64,000 nt of DNA from positions 59,227,339-59,291,338 of the forward strand of contig OX439043.1 of NCBI GenBank assembly GCA_949317995.1, given 5' to 3'. The notes under the pieces are model-generated. The model saw only the letters and a list, made by a program, of their open reading frames with translations. It was not told the DNA's origin and did no database searches. This DNA is from Acholoe squamosa. Taxonomy: Eukaryota; Annelida; Polychaeta; Phyllodocida; Polynoidae. Numbering within the stretch: the stretch's first letter is position 1; every line of letters begins with the position of its first letter. Made by a program: the position numbers and the translations under genes. This document shows, in pieces, positions 1 to 10,305 of the stretch.

Positions 1-442
1 GATTTCTGAAGCTCTGCCCGTGGGCGACCCCATTGAGCTACTCGGTCTGAGGCTGAGATCCAAAGGCCCAGGAGGAGGCAAGTAGGCTACTGTACTGGGA
101 ATAGGTCACTGTGACCCTATTTGTGACTGAAGATGTAAGGTTGGAGATGGGTGTATCATGTCTGTATGGCACCATCTGTTAGTCGCTCCATGTCCAATGC
201 TACATAGGCAAAGTAAACACTCTGGAGGATCAGAGATAACACAGGCAGACCAAGGAGGAAGGAAATGGTGTGGAGGTGTGGCTGTGCACAAAATAGTATG
301 ACACAGTCACTCTGAATGGGTTATGCCTGTATCGAAACCAGGCACTAAATTGTGAAAACATTCCTACCCGGGCCTACATGGTTATAGTCACATAGTCTGT
401 AATATACACAAATGTTGTCAGCATTGATTTTGTTAATGTTAA
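1..442. other. No feature recognised
   Basis: I see no coding exon, repeat or RNA in this stretch. Short open frames here have no recognisable product. The TTAA at 439-442 is the left target copy of the next element. Confidence 0.5.
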
Positions 443-1091
443 GGCCAAATCCCACTACGTGAAAAATGGGTCTAAAATGTTTGTGATTTTGGATATCGCC
501 AGCCTTGTACTCTTGTCAATATCCTAAATCACAAGGTTTGCCCTACCACCATACCTTTTCCAAATCCCACTGTTAGCCAATATTGGAGGGGAAATCTCTG
601 TGAAATTCATTACTCTACTGACTAGTTGCTACTTTAATTCACAGAGAAGGAGAGTTTGATATCAAAAACACTGTCGTATATCACTGAATTCTTATGTTTG
701 CAATAGTCTAGATCTTTAGATTCATAAATAGACTGTGCAATACATGTAATGAAACATGCACAAACCACAGGAAGAACATTCTTATGACTATAGTGTGTGG
801 AACTTGGGTCCTGATTTATCCAAAACAGACCTCTTGTGATGTACTAGAAATTCTTGTTTTCTTCTAAATCACAGGGGATTTCAGTATATCACAAAGATTT
901 CTGGCCTCTTGTGGAGAAAATATCAAAAACTTTTGATGTGATCCACTCCTGAAATCACAACACTTTTAAAAGGCCTCTTAGCCGTTATAGGCCTTCCATA
1001 GACGGTATTACCCCTCCAATATCGGCTAAGGACAACTGCATTCCTAAATCACAAGGGTTTATGGTCGTTTTTCGCATTGTGGGATTTGGCC
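443..1091. mobile_element. Kolobok-like MITE, copy 1 (TTAA target, GGCCAAATCCCAC termini)
   Basis: The left end reads GGCCAAATCCCAC after TTAA (439-442). The right end is the inverted GTGGGATTTGGCC, followed by a decayed TTTA. A second, subterminal inverted pair lies inside: TAGCCAATATTGGAGGGG near 574-591 and its near-complement around 1011-1030. There is no transposase frame, so it is non-autonomous. TTAA targets with 5'-GG termini fit the Kolobok superfamily better than piggyBac, which usually starts CC; the family name is an inference. Two further copies lie at 1312 and 41644. Confidence 0.8.
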
Positions 1092-1219
1092 TTTAGAAAA
1101 GGGTAGGCACCTGTGAGTGTGAGAGAGCCATTGCCCCTGCGCGTTTTAAGCATCCCTTCACATAGTAATACTCATAGCGGCTATTGGCAGCACTCGCAAT
1201 ATCAATGTGTAAAAAAAGT

Positions 1220-1300
1220 TACCGTAAATCCTCGTGTACAAGACGCGGCGTAAACACCAGAATTATACATCAACTCAGGATGAGTCTTACGCAAGGATTT
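1220..1300. repeat. Fragment of TACCGTAA-ended repeat
   Basis: The start TACCGTAAATCCTCGTG followed by ACAAGACGCGGCG resembles the end of the element at 29172-29466 (TACCGTAATCTCCCGCG). Only one end is present, wedged between two copies of the Kolobok-like MITE. Confidence 0.45.
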
Positions 1301-1311
1301 TGCCCCATAAA

Positions 1312-1821
1312 GGCCAAATCCAACTACGTGGAAAATGGGTCTAAAACGGCTGTGATTCCAGCTTTGGAGTCTTGTCAAAAACAAAATTCACAAGGAGTCA
1401 CCCCTACCTTTATCAAACCCCACTACTAGCCAATATTGGAAGGGAAATGTCTGTGAAATTCATCACTGTACTGAATAGTTGTTACTTTTAGTCACAAGTA
1501 CAACATTCTTATGACTAAGGTGTGTGGAACTTGGGTCCTGATTTATGAAAAGATAACACACCTCTTGTGATTTACTAGAGATTTTTGTTTTCCTCTAAAT
1601 CACAGGGAATTTCCGTATATTACAGAGATTTCTGGCCTCTTGTGAGGAAAACATCAAAAGCTTTTGATGTATTCCACTCCTGAAATAACAACACTTTGGC
1701 AAGGATTCTTAGCCATTATAGGACTTCCTTAGACGATATTACCACCCCAATATCGGCTAAGTAACCACATATCCTATATCACAAGGATTTTCTGGCTATT
1801 TTCGCGTTATGGGATTTGGCC
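1312..1821. mobile_element. Kolobok-like MITE, copy 2
   Basis: Same family as 443-1091. It starts GGCCAAATCC after TAAA (1308-1311) and ends GGATTTGGCC before TTAA (1822-1825). It shares the internal TAGCCAATATTGGA and CAATATCGGCTAAG inverted pair and the 'ggcctcttgtg' centre with copy 1. It is about 140 bp shorter than copy 1 because of a central deletion. No coding capacity. Confidence 0.8.
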
Positions 1822-1825
1822 TTAA

Positions 1826-2160
1826 TAGAACAGTACTAAAATGACCAAAATTTGGCCCCAGGTACGTCCTGTACATTTGGGTTAAGCCTAACTCGAGGAT
1901 TTACGATTGTTGACTTTTCTTTAAAAACAACAAAAGCAAAAGAAAATATATTCACGCAAATCCATGGCCCTATTAGCAAGAATCAGAAGGGGAAGAAGGT
2001 TGTTTAATTCACATTTTAACGAAAGCGCCCGATGTTTCGCCAAAGCTTTCATTTGGTAAGGAGAAGAAGACAATTTTCCACAAGTAATCCTCGGCTTATG
2101 TTTATTATTATTTTCTCTTCAAAGAATTGGCCGTGTACAGAATTTACACTAACCTTATAA
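1826..2160. other. No feature recognised
   Basis: AT-rich stretch. Overlapping minus-strand open frames run over about 2049-2447, but none gives a recognisable protein. Confidence 0.4.
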
Positions 2161-2214
2161 GAATGCAATATAATCATGATGTCCTTCCGGTGATGCACAC
2201 AAGAAATACACAAA

Positions 2215-2360
2215 GTCGCGTGCTTTCGCGTGGAAACTTCCCGCCAAAAAGTTCCCGCCGATCCTAGAAATTCCCGGCGTCTTACCAATCTGTCGTCTGC
2301 AGATGTCCTCCAAGGTGAGGTGGCTGGTACGAGACGCCCGGGGAGGCAAGTGTGGGCTCC
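2215..2360. promoter_or_regulatory. CpG-rich patch with tandem TTCCCGCC motifs
   Basis: In an AT-rich setting, this patch is rich in CpG and carries two close copies of TTCCCGCC (about 2237-2262), the core of E2F-type sites, plus a CCAAT at about 2285. Downstream there is a possible start followed by a donor (ATGTCCTCCAAG then GTGAGG, about 2303). This looks like a promoter, but no following exon was recognised, so the call is tentative. Confidence 0.25.
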
Positions 2361-2595
2361 ACTGTACTCTAATACCAAACTGTGGTCGGCCTGTTGATTT
2401 TTCCCCCTTTTTTTTTGGACCAGCCATCGAAACCATTTCCGTGTCACGGCCTTTGGGTCAACGTAAATAGTAGTGGTTCAAATACCGGTCTATTATTGGA
2501 TACACTTGAAATAGCAGAAGCACTTATAGATGTACTTAAAACCACCGTTTGTCTCTTTGGACTTTTTGAAAACTGTGAGATGTGTGTGTGTGTGT

Positions 2596-2752
2596 GGGGG
2601 GGGGGGGGGGTTTGGTAAGAGACGAGTCATTTATTACCAGGTTGGGGGGGGGGGCTTGTTAGATAAAGGGGGGGGGGGTCATTTTGAAAAAGAGCCCCTT
2701 GGCGGGGGGGGGGCAAAACCCAATGAACCTTCACACTGGGGGGGGGGGCAAA
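2596..2752. repeat. Cluster of long G runs
   Basis: Five runs of about 9 to 14 consecutive G lie within 160 bp on the + strand, separated by 20-40 bp of mixed sequence. This gives strong G-quadruplex potential. The runs may be the worn inside of a G-rich MITE such as those at 9032 and 34163, but no inverted ends were found here. Confidence 0.7.
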
Positions 2753-2799
2753 TCTAAATATGGGCAATTCATTCCCCATGTGTTGCAAGTCAATAATGA

Positions 2800-3413
2800 T
2801 GGTTAAGAATCATATCTTGTTTAAGCGCTTGGGTATCAAATAAGTGCCTGTCTCGAATAAGCGGCGGGGTGCAAACTATTGAAATAATGTTAAGCACTAA
2901 AACAGTATTTAAATAAGCGCATATCTCGAATAAGGGCCGGACTCGAAAGGTATTGAAATTGATAAGCACCCGAGCCACTGTGGTAGTCAAATAGATACAT
3001 TTTATTGGTCCATGGTGTTGAAGCCCGGTGTTGAGTGAGCAAGTAATAGACGTCTAACGCCATTTTGACAGCTAAGCTCATATTCGTGGCGACAACTACA
3101 TCACACATTTTCACAGAGGAATGTGTCAATGCCCGCACATAATGTGCACCACACACATCCGAGGGTATAGGAAATAGGAGATATAGACCCTTCTAAGTTT
3201 ACTAGTGTTGAAGGAGGAATCTTTGAAGTACATGTATCAAAGAAATAGATTATGTCTATTGTACATACTACTTTTACGTAATAGAGGGCTTAATGTATTG
3301 ACCTGTGCCCGGGCTTTCATTAATTTCAACTAGTCTATACCCCGGGCCGGGCGCTTATCGAGGACCGGCACTTATTAAAGGTCTGGCGCTTATAAATACA
3401 GGCCAATACGGTA
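2800..3413. mobile_element. Inverted-repeat element with AAGCGC/TTATAAGCGCC ends, carrying a SINE
   Basis: The right end (about 3340-3413), read in reverse complement, gives TACCGTATTGGCCTG, then TTATAAGCGCC, AATAAGTGCCGG and TCGATAAGCGCCCGG. The left side (about 2815-2870) carries the same series: TTTAAGCGCTTGG, AAATAAGTGCC and TCGAATAAGCGGCGG. The left half repeats this block once more at about 2912-2945. A minus-strand SINE (3020-3200) sits inside. The far left end is worn and uncertain. Confidence 0.55.
3020..3200 (-). mobile_element. SINE, (CTCA)-tailed family, copy 1
   Basis: In reverse complement it reads AAGGGTCTATATCTCC, GATGTGTGTGGTGCAC, CATTCCTCTGTGAAA, then AGCTGTCAAAATGGCGTTAG and a short CTCACTCA tail. 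It matches the copy at 61177-61380 along its length. No clear tRNA promoter boxes were found, so the 5' head may be missing. An open frame over it is only the translated SINE. Confidence 0.7.
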
Positions 3414-4346
3414 AGCCCCGTTTAAAAGCAATATGGAGATTAAGTTTAGATTTGGACAATAATTTTCTATAAAAGATACAATGCAATTACTTTAAACCGG
3501 GCTTTAAACTCTCCATAAGAACATTCCCCTCCACTTCAACAGTTTAATACTCCATAGAACTACCGGCCTACTCACCTCAAGTGGACCGTCAACTTTTGGC
3601 TGCAGTACAGGCCAGTCAGACTCACCTATTTTTTTTTATTTTTTTTTTACTTTGTCTTCATTCTTTCTCTTTTATAACCCATATTCCTACTTTATATAAA
3701 CACAAACCGCGGACGGGATGCCTTGTGGCTGGACGGCAGTCAATAAGTGTGAGTTGTGGGCTGATCCAGCCACAACGGCAACCTTCTCCCACTCCCGTGG
3801 GTGTCAGGTGGACTGGAGGGATGGGGGTGGGGTGGGGGATTGGGATGGGGGGGGGGGGGTATCGTCGTTTCCGACAGCCTCAAGTGCCGTGTAGGCCAGT
3901 GTACAGGGTGTGGTCCTGCCGTGGTGCCAGCGTCTATATATGAAAGACCTTTCCAAAAGAAAAAGAAAAAAAGAAGAAAAATAACAATGAAAAATGATTA
4001 TTATAACATGGTGAGATGGTGCGGATAATATGTCTTTCTCAAAATCCATGAACACTGTATTTTAGTACAATGTATCATAAGTATATGCACGTTGGTCTTA
4101 GATTGGCAATAGTCAAATTTGAAGCTTCAGGGAAAAAAGGGTAGTAAAATAAAAATTTGACCAGAACGATATCATAGACTTTAAAGACAAATTCTATAAC
4201 ACCCAAGGACTTTGTTCTGTTACTGATAATCTCAAATAACTCTTGATTGTATCAGTTTGATGTACTAACATTAAGAAAATGCAAAAAAAGTCAATATGTC
4301 ACAGTGCTTATTTTCACAGCATTATAAGTGTAAAATGCCTTAACTA
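3414..4346. other. Unannotated; G-run and purine tract only
   Basis: Contains a G-rich patch (about 3820-3860, a run of 11 or more G) and an AAAAGAAAAAG purine tract near 3955-3985. Open frames over these patches look like low-complexity translation. No exon was recognised. Confidence 0.5.
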
Positions 4347-4865
4347 CACTGTAAAAAAGGTGTTTAGATATTAAACACTTATCTAAACACTTTCCTGTCC
4401 CACCTTTCTAAACACTTATTATATAAGTTTATAGGGAAGTGTTTAGGCAAAAAGTGTTTAGACAAGTGTTTAGACAGCCAAAAAGTGTTTAGATAAGTGT
4501 TTAATTTCTAAACACTTATCTAAATAAGTGTTTAGAATCTAAACACTTATTCAAATGTTCTAAACACTTTTTGAAATGTGTTTAGAAAGGAAACACTTTT
4601 CTAAACACTTTTTGGGAAAGTGTTTTGTGTGTAAACACTTTTTGACTAAACGCTTTTTGCTAAACACTTTTCAAAAAGTGTTTTGATTCTAAACACTTTT
4701 CAAAATAAGTGTTTACAATCTAAACACATTGTTAATGTGTGTTTAAAATCTAAACACATATGGATGTGTTTAGGTGAAATGTGTTTAGAATGTAAACACT
4801 TATGCAATGTGTTTAAAAAACTGGGACAAATAAGTGTTTACAATCTAAACACTATTTTTACAGTG
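4347..4865. mobile_element. TA-flanked MITE packed with AAACACT/AGTGTTT motifs, copy 1
   Basis: It starts CACTGTAAAAAAGGTG after TA (4345-4346) and ends CACTATTTTTACAGTG before TA (4866-4867), so it has terminal inverted repeats and the TA target of the Tc1/mariner class. Its whole length is built of the heptamer AAACACT in both orientations, 23 exact copies by my count. This gives many nested hairpins; one, at 4507-4536, has 13-bp perfect arms (TCTAAACACTTAT) around a 4-base loop. It has no transposase. Related copies lie at 5174 and 58260. Confidence 0.8.
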
Positions 4866-4889
4866 TATAGACCCAATTTTCCGAACTGT

Positions 4890-4925
4890 GCCCCCCTAGA
4901 CGACTCCTTCTGGATCCGCCCCTGA
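4890..4925. repeat. End fragment of CAGTGGCGGATCC family
   Basis: The string CTTCTGGATCCGCCCCTG resembles the right terminus of the MITE at 48947-49092 (TCCTGGATCCGCCACTG). It directly follows the TA-flanked MITE. No left end is seen. Confidence 0.4.
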
Positions 4926-5173
4926 GAACCAGGTGGCCTCTGTGTATCTTGGCACATTTGTCTTTAATCTCACATATTTTGGCCCAAACGTTACGATCTA
5001 TAGATTTATGTTTGTAAAGTACCCACTATTTTTTTTTCTAGAATGGCTACCATACATTTGGTAATATAGCGGCCATCATGGGCTATTGAGAAGTTGAACC
5101 ATGCCAACCCCGCACAATATATGCACTCTATGTCAATAATATAATGTTACATGTTTAATGTTATAGGTGCCTA

Positions 5174-6306
5174 CACTGCAAAAATGGTGTTTAGATCCTA
5201 AACACAATTCTAAACATATTCTTGCAACGTTTTTGTAATCACATTAATTTCCTACACATGTTTAGCCAAACAATGTGCTTAGCTCAAGTGTTTAGAAATC
5301 TAGGTGTTTAGGTTTAAACTTTGTGTTTAGATATCTATGAATTTTTGTGTTTAGATGTTTATAAATTTTTGTGTTTAGATGTCTAAATGTTTTGACGGAG
5401 AGTTAGGGTGTGCAGACATGTATACATTAAAAAAAAGATGTCTTTTGTTTGTTTTCTCATTTACTGGGGGGGAGGGGGGTATTTACATTTCAAAGTCCCC
5501 AAAGATGTCAGCCACACCTATTTACGTGTGCATGTATGTACACACTGCATCAGAATGCATCAGCTTGGCAGGAAGGAAATAGCTTTGTCTATTCCAGAAT
5601 AACATGAAATAGGTGTCAGTCATTGAGCTTATTGATTATTTCATACTAATGATGGTGGTGTAAGGTGAATCTAGTCAACTTTCTATTGCCCTTTTTATTC
5701 TCATGACATTCAATGAATAGAAACTATAATAAACAAGGGGTTTGGGTACATTTGTCACAAAAATGATTATATGTGTTTAAAGATAGTCCATTCAAAGGTA
5801 GTGCTGCTACCTGGTGTGACTTCAACATCCAAGTATCTAAACATAATGATGTTTAAATCTTAACACCTATTATACAACTGTTTAAACTCTAAACATCTAA
5901 ACATGTTTAGCAAAAATGTTTATGTAATGGGTGTAGACCCCTAAAATCGACAGGGTGACATGGACTTTTCTTAAAATCGACAAAGGACATGGAGCTTCTA
6001 GGGACAAGGACATGGGACAAAAAAGATAGTGACAGGGGACATGGAGTTTTCTTAAAATCGACATGTGACATGGAGCTTAGTGACAAGGACAGAGGAAAAT
6101 ACAAATTTAGTGACATTTGACATGGGCTTTTCTTAAAATCGACAAGGGACATGGGGACCCCCCATCTAGACCCCCTATGTAGTTAGAATAAAAGTGTTCA
6201 TTTCCTAAATGTGTAGTCGATGAGACACCTAACTGACCTATATGTTTAGGTTTTAAACATGTTTAGACCTAAACATGTTTAAAATCTAAACACCATATTT
6301 GCAGTG
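5174..6306. mobile_element. TA-flanked AAACAC-motif MITE, copy 2 (with foreign inserts)
   Basis: It starts CACTGCAAAAATGGTG after TA (5172-5173) and ends CACCATATTTGCAGTG before TA (6307-6308). The outer parts carry TGTTTAG/CTAAACA motifs like copy 1 but sparser. The middle holds unrelated sequence and an 81-bp-period minisatellite (about 5942-6165), so it is either a larger relative or a host for later insertions. No transposase frame. Confidence 0.7.
5942..6165. repeat. 81-bp minisatellite (TTAAAATCGACA unit), locus 1
   Basis: TAAAATCGACA recurs at about 5942, 5972, 6053 and 6134; the last two steps are exactly 81 bp, with GACATGGAG/GACATGGGC in each unit. Since 81 is a multiple of three, one minus-strand frame stays open and repeats a VDFKK-like peptide; I regard that as a by-product. 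A second locus is at 9425-9580. Confidence 0.75.
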
Positions 6307-6308
6307 TA

Positions 6309-7637
6309 TGGATACACATAGTGAAGTTGCTGTTGTAAACCCCTCCAATTTCACCGAAAATATGGTATAGGACGAAATCATAGGCCTATAGAATAATTCA
6401 ATAGATTATAAGGTCAAACTGACTAGTCAGTCTCATGATTACTTGAAAAACATTGAATGATTTCAAATAGGGGTTTGGAGGTATTTTAACAGAGTGTCAT
6501 AATGATAATTATTATTAATAATGGCATGTAAATCATTTCAATGGCATTACAGTCCATCGGTGTGTGTTTGGGGAGGGGGGGTAATGGATTCCAGGCCCTT
6601 TTTTTAAGACCTGGTTCCTATTGTCCTGCCCTTAATTAGTACAAGAGAAACTAGTAGATTTGATGTGAACCTTAGTGCACTAGAGGAACTAGCCGGTGAA
6701 GGAAAAAAGAAGCAAAATGCTCAAGTATACACAGAAAGGTGGAAATGAAGGTAGTTAGTAGGTGGCTGAGCTCTGGTAAGTGTCTCTTGTCTGCATCCTT
6801 ATAGCATATAGCCCCTAGACTGGCAGCAGTCCCTGAGCTCTCCTCCCAAACCACTACACTCCACATCCCTCTCCTCTCTCTGCTGTCTGTCTAAAACTTT
6901 AATTCATTTCAATTTTTATTTCGATTCCCTTGCATTAAAATTGAGAGACTTGAGCAAGTTTACATAGCCCCCCCCCCCCACACACACACACCACTAAATT
7001 CAGTCCAACATGTACTACCGGTACACCACCTTCTCCCCTTTGTATAAACCCCTTATCACCCCATAAGCCTTTGCCATTTAATGGTAATTTTAGCACTGTC
7101 CTAGTTGAAAGGAAGCTTCATGAACAGTTTTGAATCGACGTGATCGGAGTTAAATGATGATCGTAGGTGGATAATTACTGGTTTTGATGTAATAATTGAA
7201 ATTATTAAACGGTACCACGAGTGTAATATGTTGGGGGGTTACCTGATATAGAAGTCTGTGTGGGTTGCTCTTCTCTGTGAGGGTCGCAGTTTGATTTGAA
7301 AAAAAAAGAAGAAATGATTTCACTTGTCATCTAATTTATAAACGTTCAAAATATAACAGGGTGTTGTTCGAATTCAAAATATTGTATGTGTATTAGGCGA
7401 ATCAACTAATATTTTATAAAAGAAAGGCTCTAAAAATACACACAATCACAGGGTCAGCAGGTAGAAATTTGCTATTTAAAATCCTACTCAATCATCATAT
7501 TCATAACATTAGGACCTGCAACAGGGCGGTGATATTTAGGTCTATTCTTGGTTTATCCCATATGTCAGAGACAAATGTTTATAGAAAATAAAATGTAGCC
7601 TTTAGCAGGAACAGGAATACTCCTATAAGGTGTAAGC
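6309..7637. other. Unannotated stretch
   Basis: AT-rich, with a C run at 6969-6979 followed by a short CA repeat. No exon, RNA or inverted-repeat ends recognised. Confidence 0.5.
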
Positions 7638-7639
7638 CA

Positions 7640-8490
7640 CACAGAGAGAATAAACGGAGTCACAAACGGAGTCTGGGGTATAAAAAGGGAGTCAATGCTT
7701 CCCTGACTCCCTACTCAGGTTATCTGACTCCCTTTTTTATTCAGAGTCACAAGATCCTGACTCCCTTTTGACAACGTCTGAGAGAGTCAGAGGTGAATAA
7801 GGGAGTCATTGGTGAGCTGGACTCACAAAGGGAGTCAGGGTAAGCCAGAGGGAGTCAAGCAAGTGATTTCCACTAGGTGGAGGCACTATCTCCAAAGAGG
7901 ATTTATCTCAATGCACTAATCTTTGTTTTGATTGGAATTAAGACAATGGAATTTACATCGAAAAAAAATTCAATTATTATAGGATCAATACATACCCTCC
8001 AAATAAGATACATTAGAATAATACAAACTACTTGATATATCGGCAATTTAATAACATTAAAAAGCCTTAGACACCCATTTTGTACCGATATCAGAAAGCT
8101 AAAGCCAAAATGAGTGAACTGCTTTGTCATGTCAACTTATGTACCTTGAGGGAAGTTCAGTATCCCTGCTATGTCTTTCATCATGCAAAGCAGAAGTGTA
8201 CAAGATGAAGTTTGACTGGCATTACACTTGATATCTAGAGGCTTTGGTCTAGATATAACTGTTATTTAAGATAAGTATACCTTCTCGAAAGGGAGTCAAT
8301 GATTGGCCAGACTCCCTTTTGGAAGGGAGTCAAAGGTGACCTGGACTCTCTTTTGGAGAAAAGGGGAGTCAATTTGAAGGCAAAACCTGGACTCCCTTAA
8401 GAGAGTCAGTTGACTCCGTTTCATCAGAAAGGGAAGTCAATCTGAAGGCAAGCCTGGACTCTCCTTTTGACTCCCTTTATTTTCTCTGTG
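7640..8490. mobile_element. Inverted-repeat element with GGGAGTCA subterminal motif arrays
   Basis: The left end CACAGAGAGAATAAACGGAG and the right end, in reverse complement CACAGAGAAAATAAAGGGAG, form terminal inverted repeats. About 230 bp inside each end carry arrays of GGGAGTCA and its complement TGACTCCC, about 20 exact or near copies in total. The centre (about 7870-8280) lacks them and is unique. Such subterminal arrays are usual transposase-binding regions in hAT-like or En/Spm-like elements. No clear target duplication and no transposase, so the class is open. Confidence 0.65.
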
Positions 8491-8499
8491 CACCTCTTT

Positions 8500-9030
8500 A
8501 CCACAAACGTTATTTTTGTGATGTATACTTAAATCCTCACGTATAATGAGCGCAATAACGCGAGGATAAGGTCTGGCTGCACCTTATATGACGTAACCAA
8601 GTCAAGGTGTGCCTTATGGGTTGGCTAGGATTACATGTGGTTCTCCATGTGATATATCACATGTGCATGGGTTGGCCAATGAATGGGTATTTGTCTCTTC
8701 AGTGATATACCTTGTTTGTGTTAGGTGCTTTCTTCTCTGCATACTGCTTTTGCTGAATAAGAATTCCTAGTGTCGATTTGCCGACAACCTACGACTTCTT
8801 ATTAACATGTAGGCTGTAGAAAGCATTCTAAATCTTCCCTATATGGGAGGTAGAAGGATATGAAGTTGTCCCCTAATCCCATAGCTCCATATGACATTTG
8901 ATGCTGTATGTTGTTTACCTTGAACTATATATGGGTCTGATACGTAGGAGGTGATGAGAAGCGTCAAGGTATTATGAAGTCATTTATTTTCAAAACCTTA
9001 AGATGTTTTACTATAATAGGGTAGTTCCTT
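8500..9030. other. Unannotated; degenerate GAGGATAAGG fragment
   Basis: About 8525-8640 has CCTCACGTATAATGAGCGC and CTGCACCTTATATGACG, a worn relic of the TACCGTAAT..CGCGTATAAGG family (see 29172). The rest shows no feature. Confidence 0.35.
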
Positions 9031-9031
9031 A

Positions 9032-9353
9032 GGGAGTGATCATTTTTTAACAACAGGGGGGGCCGGTGGGTTTGAGGGGGGGGTCAGAATTTTTTCAACC
9101 CCTTGACTGGGGGGGTCAGAATTTTTTCAATACCTCTGATGGGGGGGGTCAAAATAATTTCACCTGTTTTCAGTGGAAAACCCCGCGCGTTACTATAGGC
9201 TAAAAGGGGACGTTCGCGCGCGATTTTTGTCCCTTATGGGGGGGGGGGTCGAAAAAATTTTGCCCCCTCGAGAGGTGGGGGTCGAAATTTTTTTCGCGCG
9301 TCCGCGCGCAAACCCACCAGCCCCCCCCTGTTGTTAAAAAATGATCACTCCCT
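9032..9353. mobile_element. G-rich TA-flanked MITE, copy 1
   Basis: Both ends carry GGGAGTGATCATTTTTTAAC and its complement, followed inside by AACAGGGGGGG..GGTGGGTTTG; the inverted repeats are about 45 bp and nearly perfect. TA flanks are seen at 9030-9031 and 9354-9355. Inside are repeated GGGGGGGTCAGAATTTTTTC blocks and CGCGCG patches. There is no coding capacity. A second copy is at 34163-34480. Confidence 0.85.
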
Positions 9354-9424
9354 TACGTTTGTAGTGAATCGGTATGATATTATTGATTTAAGACTCCTCT
9401 AGTGGGCCTGAACCACTCGATTCG

Positions 9425-9580
9425 ACATGGGCCTTAGTGACATGGGACAGAAATTTAGTGACATGATATAGGTGCATTCTTAAAATCGACATAATATATA
9501 CATGATAGGTTTTTAGAGGTGACATGGAGGTTTGGGTGACATGTGACATGAGTATTTCTTAAAATCGACATTTTTGGGTC
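9425..9580. repeat. 81-bp minisatellite, locus 2
   Basis: Units with TTAAAATCGACA at 9480 and 9559 (79 bp apart) and a partial one at about 9417, with ACATGGG and TTTAGTGACATG between them. Same family as 5942-6165. Confidence 0.65.
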
Positions 9581-10231
9581 CCCTCCCCCACCCAAAGCCC
9601 CTATCTAAATTTATGCTTGGCCTTAAACTGAGGATGCGACCCTTATAAACTCACTTTAATTCCCTGACCACTGCCGCTGTCTGATTTGTGTGGATTCCCA
9701 CCAAAACCTCTCAAATCAGGGATAACTCTCCAAGCGAAACTTTCTCAATCCCCCTGTTCTTATACGTGGACTTTGCTGTCAGACAATCCCTCAACCAGCA
9801 AACTAAAGTCTGATGTGCATGTATTTGTCTCATATGTCTCCTTATTGGTTTTTTTTCTCCCTGGCGCCCCATGCTTCCAAGTGTGAGGAGACTGTTTTGC
9901 CTGTAACCTCGCCAAAAGGCTCCCTGTCTGTCACCACGCTCTCCAATGTCCGCCACCATCGTCCCAGTAGCCTCCACTTCCCGTGAAACTGATGAGAGAA
10001 GAGAAGAAAAAGAAAGGGAAAAAACGACGTTGTGTATACATGGAAGACCCTTGTTTTGGGGAGTCCATTGGGCCTCCTTATATGTGTCATGGGGTCAGCT
10101 AATGGTTTACATGTGTTTGATACCGAGAACCAACAGTGGGAAGTGTGTCCGTTATTTTATTTCCTTTAAAAACTTTTATAAATAGTATAGACAGTAAAAA
10201 CCAAATTGATTTCTATTTACACGCTATACAC

Positions 10232-10305
<74 letters not shown>

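Noticed and set aside
2049-2447. Overlapping minus-strand open frames
   Set aside because: Two frames open over a CpG-rich patch, neither with a known product.
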